A stretch of 36,137 nt of DNA, taken from assembly GCF_009696045.1 (NCBI RefSeq), contig NZ_VUMT01000024.1:1-36137 (forward strand), read 5' to 3'. This DNA is from Velocimicrobium porci (GTDB lineage: Bacteria > Bacillota > Clostridia > Lachnospirales > Lachnospiraceae). The translations under genes were made by a program, and so were the position numbers. The notes under the pieces are model-generated. The model was not told where the DNA came from. It was given only the letters and a program-made list of their open reading frames with translations, and ran no database searches. Of the stretch, positions 8,764-17,692 are shown one piece after another. Within the stretch, counting starts at the first letter, position 1, and the number at the start of each line of letters is the position of its first letter.

Positions 8764-9021
8764 ATGACAAAAAGCCAGAGAATAGAAAAGGAAATCACAA
8801 AGACAAAAGAACAGCTCGCCACCATACAGGCAAAGTTAAAGAACCTGGAAGAAGAAAAACATATGGCGGAAAGAGCTGAAAAACTGGATATTATCGAAAA
8901 GCATAAAATCTCGTCCGAGAAGCTGCAATTACTTATCAAATTCAGCGAGGACGAGATTTTGCAGTTATTAGCACAAAAAGAAAAGGAGAGAACAGGAAAT
9001 GAAGAAAAAGTTATCAGTTAA
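8764..9021 (+). CDS. DUF4315-like small coiled-coil protein
   Basis: This 85-residue, very charged protein (starts MTKSQRIEKEITKTKEQ) is predicted to be almost entirely a helical coiled coil with a leucine-rich end. It resembles the DUF4315 family, always found between the NlpC/P60 gene and the DUF4366 gene in these ICEs. Its function is unknown. The ribosome site is GAGGAAGTGAGAT. Its 3' end overlaps the next gene by 23 bases. Confidence 0.75.
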   Translation: MTKSQRIEKEITKTKEQLATIQAKLKNLEEEKHMAERAEKLDIIEKHKISSEKLQLLIKFSEDEILQLLAQKEKERTGNEEKVIS

Positions 9022-10582
9022 GGTGATCATGTCTCTTATCTTATCGGCAGTATTGTTCTGTATGCCGATTGGGGCATTTATGGCAAACAGCGGCAATACC
9101 GTATCGGTACAGGCACAGGATACGGATGCAGAGAAAAATGAGAGTGAAGCAGAAAAATCGTCTACAGAAACGGAAGAAGAAAGTGAACAGGAAAGCTCAA
9201 CGGTGTCCGGCAATGACATTCCCACACCGGAATGTACCTGTAAGGAAAAATGCTCACAGTATTCGGTGGATAAGGAATGTGAGGTCTGCAAAGAGGATTA
9301 CAGCCTTTGTGAGTATGTGAACCCCAACGTGAAAATCACAATCAATACACCGACAGGGTGGCACAATGATACCACAAAGGTACATATCTTAGTTGAAGAT
9401 GTGGCAAAGTCCGGCAACTTTACTGTAAAGAGCGTACAGGCGAAAGTCGCACAGAATGGAAGCTGGACAGACATCACAGAGGATATGTATGTGGAGATTT
9501 CGGAAAACTGCACCGTCTATGTGCTTGTGACAGACCAGAAGGGCAATACCTATGAGAAAAACCGTTATATTAAATGCTTTGATTTTACCAAGCCAACCTT
9601 AAATGCGGCGGTCAGCGATGGTCTGTTAAGTGTACAGGCACACGATACGGATTCCGGAATCAAGGCAGTCTATGTGAATGGTTATGAATTTACAGAGCTG
9701 ACGAATGGCGTTTTGAATATCCGTCTGCAACAGTTTGATGCAGGGTATCAGTATTTTACCATTTCCGCAACGGACAATGCCGGAAATATGTCGGAGGTCT
9801 ATAAGACAGCCAACCCGTATTACACCGATCCGGAAGCGAAGGACAGTAACGAAAGCGATCCGGCTAAGCAGCTCCCGGTCAGTGCGCAAGCTTCCAAGCC
9901 TTCCTCAGCAACCGGACAGGTAACGGAGCATACGAAAACAGACAGCGAGGGCAATACCACATCGGAAACAAGCCTTGCAGATCAGAAGAAAGCCGCCATG
10001 CAGGAAGCAGATGCTTCGGAGAAGGCAGAAAATAATGCAGAGCAGTCGGAGAGGGGGAAAGAGTTTTATACCATTCAGACCGCAAGTGATAAGGTGTTTT
10101 ATCTGATTATTGACAGGGACGGTGATGAGGAAATGGTCTACTTCCTTACAGAGATCAGCGAAAATGACCTGTTAAATACGACAACGGATAACAGCGAGAC
10201 ACTTCCGAAAAATTCCGCAGCACTGGAGTCTGCAATCCCGGTAAGTGACAGCGCACTGCCGAACAATAATGCAGAAACGGATAATGAGGAAACAGAAGAA
10301 TTACCAGAGGATGGCGAGGAAAGTACGGAAGAAAGTACCGAGGAACCGGAAGAACAGCCCGCACAGACCGATAATCCGATGGGAACCTATATCGTGCTTG
10401 GCATCATTGCAGTCATTGGTATCGGCGCAGGCTACTATTTCAAGGTGGTAAAGAAAAAGAAAGAGCAGTTTATTGATGAAGATGATGAGGAGGACGAGGA
10501 AGAAGAAGTCTTGGAAGATGAGGACGAAACCGAGGACACAGAGGACGATTTCTTTGAAAAAGACGATGAGGAGGACGAATAA
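8999..10582 (+). CDS. Surface-anchored DUF4366 (CD1107-like) ICE protein
   Basis: This 527-residue protein has an N-terminal signal peptide (Lys-rich start, hydrophobic residues 8-27), a Glu/Ser-rich spacer, a Cys-containing segment (TCKEKCSQYSVDKECEVCKE, about 82-100) and Ig-like extracellular repeats (about 110-275). A long low-complexity Ser/Thr/Glu region follows, then one membrane helix near 463-483 and an acidic cytoplasmic tail made almost only of Asp and Glu. This is the layout of the DUF4366 family. A role in contact with the recipient cell or in the channel is plausible but unproven. AGGAGAG precedes the ATG, and the topB start codon follows the stop directly. Confidence 0.8.
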   Translation: MKKKLSVKVIMSLILSAVLFCMPIGAFMANSGNTVSVQAQDTDAEKNESEAEKSSTETEEESEQESSTVSGNDIPTPECTCKEKCSQYSVDKECEVCKEDYSLCEYVNPNVKITINTPTGWHNDTTKVHILVEDVAKSGNFTVKSVQAKVAQNGSWTDITEDMYVEISENCTVYVLVTDQKGNTYEKNRYIKCFDFTKPTLNAAVSDGLLSVQAHDTDSGIKAVYVNGYEFTELTNGVLNIRLQQFDAGYQYFTISATDNAGNMSEVYKTANPYYTDPEAKDSNESDPAKQLPVSAQASKPSSATGQVTEHTKTDSEGNTTSETSLADQKKAAMQEADASEKAENNAEQSERGKEFYTIQTASDKVFYLIIDRDGDEEMVYFLTEISENDLLNTTTDNSETLPKNSAALESAIPVSDSALPNNNAETDNEETEELPEDGEESTEESTEEPEEQPAQTDNPMGTYIVLGIIAVIGIGAGYYFKVVKKKKEQFIDEDDEEDEEEEVLEDEDETEDTEDDFFEKDDEEDE

Positions 10583-12022
10583 ATGCAGTTAGTAATCGCA
10601 GAAAAGCCGAGTGTGGCGAAAAGCATAGCAGATGTATTGGGAGCCTTAGACAGACAGGACGGATATTTTGAGGGCGGCGGTTATCTTGTAAGCTGGTGCG
10701 TGGGACATTTAATCGAGCTTGCAGAACCGGAAAGCTATGGAGAACAGTGGAAGAAATGGACTTACGAGAGCCTTCCGGTCAACCCGGAGCATTGGCAGTA
10801 TGAGATCAAGGAGGATACCAAAGAGCAGTATGATGTGCTCTATGGTCTTTTGCATGATAGCAGAGTGGACGAGGTAGTGTGTGCCACCGATGCCGGACGG
10901 GAAGGAGAGCTTATCTTCCGTCTGGTCTACAACATGGCTTCCTGCAAAAAGCCCATGAAACGCTTATGGATTTCATCTATGGAGGAAAGTGCCATAAGGG
11001 AAGGATTTGAGAATTTGAAGCCGGAAAGTGACTATGATCATTTATACCATTCCGCACTTTGCAGACAAGAAGCGGACTGGCTTGTGGGTATCAACGGTAC
11101 AAGGCTTTTTACCGTTTTATATGGCGGCAAGGTGTTAAAGGTGGGCAGGGTACAGACACCTACCCTTGCAATGCTTGTGGAGCGTGAAGCAAAGATTATG
11201 AATTTCAAGAAAGAGCAGTATTTTATGGCTCATATCCTCTGTGGCGGCGTGGATGCAGCCACAGAGAGGATTGACAATAAAACAGAAGCAGAAAATGTTG
11301 CAGGAGCTTGTCTGAACGGACAGGCTCTTGTTACGTCTGTGGCAAAGGAAGAAAAAGCAGTAGCACCGCCGAAACTCTATGACCTTACCACACTTCAGAG
11401 GGATGCAAACCGCCTATTCGGTTTTACTGCAAAGCAGACCTTGGAGTACACCCAGAGCCTTTATGAAAAAAAGCTGTGTACCTATCCGAGAACGGACAGC
11501 CAGTATTTGTCTGATGAAATGGAGCAGACAGCCGGAAATGTGATTGAAGCAATTTTCAGTTCCATTCTGTTTGAGGAAAATAGGATGTTCAATCCGGATA
11601 TTAAGCGTGTGTTAAACAGCAAAAAGGTTACAGACCACCATGCGATTATCCCCACAATGGAGATTGCCAAAGCTGACCTTGCAGCACTGCCGGAAACGGA
11701 GCGAAAGATTTTATCCCTTGTGGCCAACAGACTGCTGTGTGCTACGGGGGAGAAACATCTTTATGAAACGGTTAAAGCAGAGCTTGCCTGTGGTGGTTAC
11801 ACCTTTGCTGCTTCCGGCAAGTCAGTCTTAAAAAACGGGTGGAAAGATTTTGAAGATACCTTTAAACGTTCCTTTAAGACAATGGAAGATAAGGAGCAGG
11901 AGGATAAGAAACTGCCGGAGCTTTCAAAGGGGCAGACCTTTGACGGGGTGCAGACGAAGATTAGCGAGCATTACACCACACCGCCGAAGCACTTTACGGA
12001 GGACTTATATTGTAAAGGGTAG
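10583..12022 (+). pseudogene. topB: DNA topoisomerase III, 5' part (split by IME)
   Basis: This frame encodes residues 1-474 of a type IA topoisomerase. The Toprim domain begins VIAEKPSVAKSIADVLG with the acidic motif DAGREGELIF near 103-114. The central gate domain follows, and the catalytic tyrosine is Tyr301 in YPRTDSQYLS. Authentic sequence stops at HFTED (codon GAC 12002-12004); the last five residues (LYCKG) and the TAG come from the inserted element. The missing C-terminal part resumes at 20920. The protein made here keeps the catalytic residues but lacks part of the core and the zinc-ribbon tail, so it is probably inactive or altered. Confidence 0.93.
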
Positions 12023-12032
12023 TTAAGAAAAA
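12015..12032 (+). repeat. Left terminal inverted repeat of IME
   Basis: AAGGGTAGTTAAGAAAAA is the exact reverse complement of 20885-20902. It supplies the TAG that ends the truncated topB frame. Six bases further out the two ends are also similar (ATTGTA against TTTGTC). Confidence 0.92.
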
Positions 12033-12052
12033 AGCACAAGAAAGGACAAAAA

Positions 12053-13879
12053 ATGAGAACAAAAAAAGCAGAAAATGAAAAGATTACTGCCCTCTACGAA
12101 AGACTTTCTCGTGATGATGAAATGGTAGGGGACAGTAACAGTATCGTCAACCAGAAGAAGATGCTTGAGGACTATGCAAAACAGAATGGCTATACCAACA
12201 TAGAGCATTTCACAGATGACGGTTATTCCGGCGGTTCATTTGACAGACCGGACTGGAAAAGAATGGTAGCAGGAATTGAGGACGGAAGCATTGGCACAGT
12301 CATTGTAAAGGATATGAGCCGGATAGGGCGTGACTATCTGCAGGTGGGCTTTTATACGGAGGTCATGTTCAAGGAAAAGGAAGTCCACTTTATTGCGATT
12401 GCAAACGGAGTTGACAATCAGAAAAGGGAGAGCAGTGAGTTCGCCCCGTTTCTAAACATCATGAATGAGTGGTACATTCGTGACTCCAGCCGGAAAGTGA
12501 CTACGGTGCTTCGTGCAAGGGGAATGGAGGGAAAACACACCACCAATAATGCCATTTACGGTTACCGGAAAAGTGAGGAAGATAAAAACCAGTGGGTAAT
12601 TGACGAAGAAGCTGCCGAGGTGGTGCGCAGGATATACCGGATGTCTCTGGAGGGGAAAGGACCCTATGAGATTGCAAGGATACTGTCGGAGGAACAAATC
12701 GAGCGTCCATCCTATTATCTTGCCAAGCGGGGACTTGGAACCTGTCGTTCCAACAATAATACTGCAACCCCTTATGTGTGGCGTGGGGCAACGGTGAGGG
12801 ATATTCTTTCCAAGCCGGAGTATATGGGACATACCGTAAATTTCCGCTCGTATAAAGAGTCTTACAAGGATAAGAGGGCAAAAAAGACACCAAAAGAGGA
12901 CTGGGTTATTTTCAAGAATACACAGGAAGCAATCGTTTCTGAAGAAATGTGGAATAAGGTGCAGGAACTGAGAAAGACCGTCCGCAGGACGGATACAGTC
13001 GGCGAAGCCAATCCGTTTACGGGGCTTTTGTATTGTGCTGATTGCGGTGCGAAAATGTACAACCATCGTGGCGGAGCAGGAAGGGCAAGAAATTGGAAAG
13101 GGGAATTAAACGGAAAACGCAGACCGGATCGTGATGAGTATAACTGCTCCACCTATAACTTAAGCAGACAGAGTTATGACAAACAGTGCAGCCAGCATTA
13201 TATCAGGACAGAGGTTGTAAGAAAGCTGGTGCTGGAAACCATCAAAGCGGTCAGTGATTATGTGATTACCAATGAGGAGGAATTTATCAACAGGATATAT
13301 TCCTCTTCGAGAGACAAGCAGAAAGAGAGCATAAGGTCTTTAAAGCGAAAAATTGCACAGGATATCAAGCGTGTAAACGAGCTGAATATGCTGATGAAGA
13401 AACTGTATGAGGATAATATCAGCGGAAAGCTGTCTGACAAGCGTTTTGAATTTATGCTCAGCGAGTTTGAAAATGAACAGGACACCCTTGAAATATCAAT
13501 GGAAAATGCCAAAGCCGAGATTGAAAAATATGAGAGTGATACAGTCCGGGCAGACAAATTCATAGAACTTGTGAAACGCTATACGGATTTCAGTGAATTA
13601 ACTACCCCCATGCTGAATGAATTTGTGGAAAAGATACTTGTCCATGAAGCGGATTATTCCAGCGGTGAGAGGGTACAGGAAGTGGAGATTTACCTGAATT
13701 TTATCGGGAAGTTTGAACTGCCTGTAAAAGAACCGACTGCGGACGAAATTGCAGAGCACGAAAAGCTCAAAGCACGCAGGGCAAAAAAAGCAGAATATAA
13801 CCGCAGGTACATGGAAAAGCGGAGAAAGCGTATCGCAGAGGAAGAACAGAAATCAAAGGAAGTAACAGTAAACGGTTAA
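12053..13879 (+). CDS. Large serine recombinase, TnpX/TndX type (IME)
   Basis: This 608-residue recombinase would integrate and excise the nested IME. The resolvase domain starts ITALYERLSRDDEM with nucleophile Ser19 and includes GTVIVKDMSRIGRDY. The recombinase domain spans about 180-320. The zinc-ribbon (YCADCGAKMY and later YNCSTYN) lies near 340-395, followed by a coiled coil (about 420-500) and a DUF4368-like region. A very basic extra C-terminal tail (about 560-608) makes it about 70 residues longer than the first recombinase. It begins 21 bases inside the left inverted repeat after AAAGGAC. Base composition matches the ICE, unlike the GC-rich recombinase at 548. Confidence 0.95.
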   Translation: MRTKKAENEKITALYERLSRDDEMVGDSNSIVNQKKMLEDYAKQNGYTNIEHFTDDGYSGGSFDRPDWKRMVAGIEDGSIGTVIVKDMSRIGRDYLQVGFYTEVMFKEKEVHFIAIANGVDNQKRESSEFAPFLNIMNEWYIRDSSRKVTTVLRARGMEGKHTTNNAIYGYRKSEEDKNQWVIDEEAAEVVRRIYRMSLEGKGPYEIARILSEEQIERPSYYLAKRGLGTCRSNNNTATPYVWRGATVRDILSKPEYMGHTVNFRSYKESYKDKRAKKTPKEDWVIFKNTQEAIVSEEMWNKVQELRKTVRRTDTVGEANPFTGLLYCADCGAKMYNHRGGAGRARNWKGELNGKRRPDRDEYNCSTYNLSRQSYDKQCSQHYIRTEVVRKLVLETIKAVSDYVITNEEEFINRIYSSSRDKQKESIRSLKRKIAQDIKRVNELNMLMKKLYEDNISGKLSDKRFEFMLSEFENEQDTLEISMENAKAEIEKYESDTVRADKFIELVKRYTDFSELTTPMLNEFVEKILVHEADYSSGERVQEVEIYLNFIGKFELPVKEPTADEIAEHEKLKARRAKKAEYNRRYMEKRRKRIAEEEQKSKEVTVNG

Positions 13880-13883
13880 GGGT

Positions 13884-14252
13884 ATGGAGGATAGAGAGCT
13901 TATGAAACAGGAAGAAATCAGAAAGTGTACAAAGGTTGTGGAACTGTTCCGCAGTATGATGGATGAATTGGGAGATATGTGTGTGGTATATGATGAAATG
14001 TTCGGCTTTATTGTACTGGAGTATTACATGGATGGGTATTTTGAGAATAATTCCAACTACGACAATGTAGAGGACTTGTATCATCACTTGTTGGATAAAT
14101 GGAAATTCTGCTGGATTGTGGATAAGGCAAAGGTCAACGGGACAGAAGAATTTGAAGATTATGAACCGTCATTGACAAAGGAACAGCGGGCAGAAAGGGA
14201 TAAGGTTTTAGCACATTTTGAAGCTGCGTTCTGGCAGATACAGACGGAATAA
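13884..14252 (+). CDS. Uncharacterised acidic protein in IME
   Basis: This is a soluble acidic protein of up to 122 residues with no membrane segment. The start could be ATG 13884, or ATG 13902 (MKQEEIRKCTKVVEL) which has GGAGG 11 bases upstream. Tyr/Asp-rich segments (VVYDEMFGFIVLEYYMDGYF) are notable. I do not recognise a family. It follows the recombinase by four bases and is followed by a terminator, so the two are probably co-transcribed. A role as recombination directionality factor or accessory protein is possible but unsupported by motifs. Confidence 0.7.
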   Translation: MEDRELMKQEEIRKCTKVVELFRSMMDELGDMCVVYDEMFGFIVLEYYMDGYFENNSNYDNVEDLYHHLLDKWKFCWIVDKAKVNGTEEFEDYEPSLTKEQRAERDKVLAHFEAAFWQIQTE

Positions 14253-14275
14253 GAAAGTGACACAACATCTGAGGG

Positions 14276-14307
14276 GGCAATCGGTTTGAACACTGATTGC
14301 CTTTTCT
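14276..14307 (+). terminator. Terminator after recombinase operon
   Basis: Perfect arms GGCAATC (14276-14282) and GATTGCC (14295-14301) are followed by TTTTCT. It lies 24 bases after the stop of the preceding gene. Confidence 0.75.
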
Positions 14308-14354
14308 GACAGGAAATTGACGATTTAAGACGTTCCTGATGAAGGGACAGGTAA

Positions 14355-14394
14355 ATATGCCTTGAAAGCCTTTTGATACGCTTAAAGGGCATAA
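14355..14394 (+). other. Imperfect hairpin in non-coding gap
   Basis: In the gap 14308-14443, ATGCCTTGAAAGC and GCTTAAAGGGCAT pair imperfectly around a ten-base loop. It is just upstream of the small Cys-rich gene and may be a leader element. Nothing else is evident in this gap. Confidence 0.4.
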
Positions 14395-14443
14395 AAACGA
14401 AAAAAGGCTACATAATTTGAACATTTTGAAGGAGGGTATCATA

Positions 14444-14614
14444 GTGGCGAGGATGGGCAAAAAAGAAAAACGGTTGTGGGTGTTCTTTTTGAATGACAAG
14501 AACAGGATACAGTATAATGACCAGTGCAAGAAGTGTGTGCATGAGTGTAAGCAGAGTTTCCGGTGCAGGATTGTGTGGTGTGGGAAGTATTACTCTAAAC
14601 GGAGGAAAAGGTAG
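14444..14614 (+). CDS. Small basic Cys-containing protein
   Basis: A 56-residue protein starts at GTG 14444, seven bases after GAAGGAGGG; the upstream in-frame TTG at 14417 overlaps that site and is unlikely. The sequence MGKKEKRLWVFFLNDKNRI is followed by Cys in CKKCVHECKQSF and RIVWCGKYYSKRRKR, suggesting a small metal-binding, nucleic-acid-binding protein. I believe similar small proteins occur near MobL genes in Clostridia mobile elements, but no named family comes to mind. Confidence 0.6.
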   Translation: MARMGKKEKRLWVFFLNDKNRIQYNDQCKKCVHECKQSFRCRIVWCGKYYSKRRKR

Positions 14615-14648
14615 AACAAGAGAAACCAAAGACCAAGAGTCAGGAAGC

Positions 14649-14704
14649 AAGTTTATAAAGTTTTATGGAAAGAGCAAATAGCAATCTATTTGCTTTTTCC
14701 TGTT
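14649..14704 (+). repeat. Duplicated hairpin, copy 1
   Basis: This 56-base segment is identical at 52 positions to 34868-34923. Its core is a 14-bp stem, arms GGAAAGAGCAAATA (14667-14680) and TATTTGCTTTTTCC (14687-14700), around the loop GCAATC, with one G-T pair. Differences between the copies keep the stem: one A-T pair has become G-C and a second has become G-T. It lies after the small Cys-rich gene and could act as a terminator. Confidence 0.8.
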
Positions 14705-14705
14705 A

Positions 14706-14807
14706 TGTGGTTATCGTAAGCCAAGAAGATTAAGTGACGAGCAGAGGAAACAGGAGAGGTTAGGGATAGAGAAAATCAATTCAGACGATATTAAGCGAAA
14801 AATTTAG
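14706..14807 (+). pseudogene. Small coding remnant
   Basis: The frame ending at TAG 14805-14807 reads CGYRKPRRLSDEQRKQERLG and onward, a basic helical tail with no start codon or ribosome site, beginning right after the duplicated hairpin. It looks like the 3' end of a lost gene, but 33 codons are too few to prove coding. Confidence 0.35.
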
Positions 14808-14821
14808 ATTCGTTGATATAC

Positions 14822-14850
14822 TGCCGATATACCTATTGAGATATTCGGCA
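14822..14850 (+). other. Hairpin in regulator 5' region
   Basis: TGCCGATAT (14822-14830) pairs with ATATTCGGCA (14841-14850) with one bulged base. It precedes the promoter of the two-component operon and may end upstream transcripts or bind a regulator. Confidence 0.45.
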
Positions 14851-14862
14851 TTACACAACATT

Positions 14863-14891
14863 ACAATTACATTCCAAAGCATTATAATTGT
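14863..14891 (+). promoter_or_regulatory. Inverted repeat operator at two-component promoter
   Basis: ACAATTA (14863-14869) and TAATTGT (14885-14891) form a perfect inverted repeat; the right arm overlaps the -35 box of the promoter. A similar TAATTGTAAC lies at 17021-17030, upstream of the coiled-coil gene. LytTR regulators bind short repeats near -35, so autoregulation is a reasonable inference. Confidence 0.45.
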
Positions 14892-14916
14892 TTCATTTGA
14901 TGATAGATGCTAAAAT
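14888..14916 (+). promoter_or_regulatory. Promoter of LytTR/AgrC operon
   Basis: A -35 box TTGTTT (14888-14893) and a -10 box TAAAAT (14911-14916) are separated by 17 bases, 27 bases before the GTG start of the response regulator. Confidence 0.5.
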
Positions 14917-14943
14917 AACTAATTTAAGAAAAGAGGTGGTAAT

Positions 14944-15654
14944 GTGATTAACATTGCAATTTGTGATGATGAAAAATACATATCAGATAAAGTTAAAAAG
15001 CTGGCACTTGATTTTTTTCACAGAAAAAATGTAGAAATAAAAATTTCACAATTTGGGAGCGGTGAGGAATTACTAAGATACAACAAAAGTATAGATATTT
15101 TGTTTTTAGATATTCAAATGGATGGCATAGATGGTATGGAAACTGCAAGAAAGCTGCGTAGTCAGAATTATAAAGGTTACCTGATTTTTATAACTGTTTT
15201 AAAGGAAATGGTATTTCAGGCTTTTGAAGTGCAGGCATATGATTATCTGGTAAAGCCAATTGAAGAAGAATATTTTGACAAAAAAATGGAGAGATTATTT
15301 GCTTCCATGCAAAATGCCAATGAAGCAAATTTGCTTGTTCAGAAAGGATACGAGAGCAATATTATTTCCTTTGATGACATCATTTTTTGTGAAATTATAG
15401 ACAGAAAAATATATCTGCATTTAAAGTCGGGAGAAGTTATTGATTACTATGACAGAATTGAAAATCTTGAAACAAAACTGGATGGGAGATTTTTCAAATG
15501 CCATAGAAGTTATTTAATTAATTTGAGCTATTTGAAAAGTTATAAAAATGGAATGGCATACATGATAAATGATCAGACGATACCGGTATCACGCTTACGG
15601 AGCAAAGAATTTTCAAGTGTTGTTTTGAAATATATGAAGGAACGGAGAGTGTGA
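14944..15654 (+). CDS. LytTR-family response regulator (AgrA-like)
   Basis: This 236-residue regulator has a receiver domain (1-120) with acidic residues Asp8 and Asp9, phosphoacceptor Asp56 in LFLDIQMDG and the Lys of YLVKPIEEE. A LytTR DNA-binding domain spans about 130-236 (ending in PVSRLRSKEFSSVVLKYMKE). The start is GTG at 14944 after AAGAGGTGG. The histidine kinase gene follows four bases after the stop. The pair is more AT-rich than the mobility genes around it, suggesting a separately acquired cargo. Agr-type systems usually sense a peptide, but no AgrB or AgrD gene is present here. Confidence 0.92.
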   Translation: MINIAICDDEKYISDKVKKLALDFFHRKNVEIKISQFGSGEELLRYNKSIDILFLDIQMDGIDGMETARKLRSQNYKGYLIFITVLKEMVFQAFEVQAYDYLVKPIEEEYFDKKMERLFASMQNANEANLLVQKGYESNIISFDDIIFCEIIDRKIYLHLKSGEVIDYYDRIENLETKLDGRFFKCHRSYLINLSYLKSYKNGMAYMINDQTIPVSRLRSKEFSSVVLKYMKERRV

Positions 15655-15658
15655 AAGA

Positions 15659-16978
15659 ATGGATGGATTAGATATTTTCAATGTATATGTTATGGGAAGC
15701 ATTGAAATGTTGACAGTTTTTCATTTCTTTACCAGATTTCTTAAGAAAAAGGTAAAGTTTATTTATTATATATTGTTTGCCATTTTTGGAATTACTGTTA
15801 TGAGGATTTTTACGGCTGGCAGTATTATGGAGTTATTGGTATATGTTCTGCTGTTGATGGCAGGTGGATTTTTTATATGTAAAACATATAATATATTTGT
15901 CGGTTTATATGCGGTTGTAATGATTGAAATAATGCACTTATGCTATGGAATTTCTAATTCGGTATCATGTATTTTATCTCCATTTTTATTTTTGGAGAAC
16001 CCTAAAGCAGTTAGCTTTTGCTTTATGATAATGAGCAGCATTATAGCGCTTGTTACATCTGTTTTGTGTTATCAGGTTATAAATAAATATTTTTTATATG
16101 ATGAAACAGTTGGGACAAAATATGCTCTTATGATTTTAATACCGACTTTATTGATTTTTTTAGCGAGTGAATATATTAGTCTAAATATTTATGGAGATAC
16201 CATTACGATAGAAGCAGATGGCAGTTTACCTAGCATAAGTCCATTTCCAATACTGTTTATACAGATATTAGGGATAGCCAGTCTGTTTTGTATCATGTTT
16301 TCTTACAAAAAATTGATGGAAAGTTTCAAATTAAGCAGAGAGTTATCACTGTTAGAATTGGAAAAACATTCTTTGAATCAGTATGTGGAGGAAGCAAAAA
16401 TACGTTATGAGAAAACAAAATCATTTCGGCATGATGTGAAAAATCATATATCCATTGTCAAAGAATTGGTACAGAATGGGAATATAGATGCCGCATTGAA
16501 GTATATGGGTGATATGGAAAATTTAACAGCGGATATGTCATTTCCGGTAAGCACTAATAATCCTGTACTTGATATTCTGATTGGAAATAAATTGGGAATA
16601 GCTAAAAACAATCAGATAGAGGTACAATGTTCATTTATTGCTTCATATCCATGTGGAATTGCTGATATTGACTTCTGTATTATTTTTTCTAATGCATTAG
16701 ATAATGCTATTTCAGCCTGCAATCGAATGAACCATGACGAACAAAAATATATTCATGTAACGGGAAAAGTGCAGGGTGACTTTCTATTGATTGAAATAAG
16801 TAACAGTTATAGCGGGAGAGGGAGTATTCGCAGCGGAACTGGACTTGCCAACATAAAAGCAGTTGCAGAAAAATATCATGGAGCTATGGAAATAAGAACA
16901 GATGGAGCAATATTTACTTTAAGTGTTCTTTTAATCATTCCGCAACAATCAGAAAGCATTTCACAACAAGTGTGTTAA
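15659..16978 (+). CDS. AgrC-like sensor histidine kinase (GHKL)
   Basis: This 439-residue membrane kinase is the partner of the LytTR regulator. Six or so hydrophobic segments occupy residues 1-220. The phosphoacceptor is His258 in SFRHDVKNHISIVKEL, typical of the HPK10/AgrC class. The ATPase domain has an N-box (FSNALDNAISACNRM, about 345) and a glycine box (SGTGLANIKAVAEKYHG). All required residues are present. The signal is unknown. It is co-transcribed with the regulator. Confidence 0.92.
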   Translation: MDGLDIFNVYVMGSIEMLTVFHFFTRFLKKKVKFIYYILFAIFGITVMRIFTAGSIMELLVYVLLLMAGGFFICKTYNIFVGLYAVVMIEIMHLCYGISNSVSCILSPFLFLENPKAVSFCFMIMSSIIALVTSVLCYQVINKYFLYDETVGTKYALMILIPTLLIFLASEYISLNIYGDTITIEADGSLPSISPFPILFIQILGIASLFCIMFSYKKLMESFKLSRELSLLELEKHSLNQYVEEAKIRYEKTKSFRHDVKNHISIVKELVQNGNIDAALKYMGDMENLTADMSFPVSTNNPVLDILIGNKLGIAKNNQIEVQCSFIASYPCGIADIDFCIIFSNALDNAISACNRMNHDEQKYIHVTGKVQGDFLLIEISNSYSGRGSIRSGTGLANIKAVAEKYHGAMEIRTDGAIFTLSVLLIIPQQSESISQQVC

Positions 16979-17050
16979 AAACAGCTATATGAATGACGAA
17001 TAAAAAATTGTAGTGATATTTAATTGTAACAAAGTAAAGGAGGACGATTT

Positions 17051-17557
17051 ATGTCAATGGAAATAAGCGGTAATTATAAGGATTACAAAAATGAGTATTT
17101 AGAAAGGGCACAGACAGAGCAGGATAAAGTAAAAGGAACTTCACAAGAGCAAAGGGCGGAAGATAAAAGTGAAGGTGTTTCAATTCCAAAGGACGAGTAT
17201 ATCAGTAGTGAAAAATCCGGCAGCAAGCCAAGTGGTCTGTATCGTTTAGGGCAGGATGAAAACGGTAATCCAAAAGTGATGTATGATGATCCTAAGAGAG
17301 CGGCAAAGGCGAAAGATGTTCAACAAAAGGAGGAGCCAGCGAAAAAGGAAGAGAAATGTACGACAAATACAGATAATGTTGACAGAGAGATTGAGAAGCT
17401 CAAAGAGGAAAAGAAACAGCTTGAACAGCAGATAGAGGCTGCGGCGGGGGACAAAGAAAAGGTTAAGGTATTGGAGAAAAAGCTGGCTCAGATTGAGGGG
17501 CAGTTAAGCCAAAAAGATAATGATACATACAGGAGACAGAATGCAGTAATTTCTTAA
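17051..17557 (+). CDS. Coiled-coil protein linked to LytTR system
   Basis: This 168-residue hydrophilic protein has no signal peptide or membrane segment. Residues 1-60 are charged and probably disordered. A middle segment contains SGSKPSGLYRLGQDENGNPKV, a long coiled coil spans about 112-152, and the tail is KDNDTYRRQNAVIS. I recall similar proteins beside LytTR regulators in Lachnospiraceae chromosomes, with function unknown. The start follows AAAGGAGGAC. A motif resembling the operator at 14885 lies 20 bases upstream, so it may be the regulated output of the two-component pair. A terminator follows. Confidence 0.75.
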   Translation: MSMEISGNYKDYKNEYLERAQTEQDKVKGTSQEQRAEDKSEGVSIPKDEYISSEKSGSKPSGLYRLGQDENGNPKVMYDDPKRAAKAKDVQQKEEPAKKEEKCTTNTDNVDREIEKLKEEKKQLEQQIEAAAGDKEKVKVLEKKLAQIEGQLSQKDNDTYRRQNAVIS

Positions 17558-17575
17558 ACAAATTATGTATATGAG

Positions 17576-17613
17576 GGAGTGAATAAGAGGGAAAGGCTTT
17601 ATTCACTCCTTTT
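17576..17613 (+). terminator. Terminator after coiled-coil gene
   Basis: Perfect eleven-base arms GGAGTGAATAA (17576-17586) and TTATTCACTCC (17599-17609) are followed by TTTT. It separates the two-component cargo from the mobilisation genes. Confidence 0.85.
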
Positions 17614-17692
17614 GCAAAAGGAAAGAAATTCACATTAAGAGTAATTGCAGAAAAGTAATAGCTGGAAAAGGATTTCGATTCTATATCTCAAA

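Noticed and set aside
12452-13066. Minus-strand open frame opposite the second recombinase
   Set aside because: Shadow of the recombinase gene; the translation is irregular, with Cys, His and Pro clusters.
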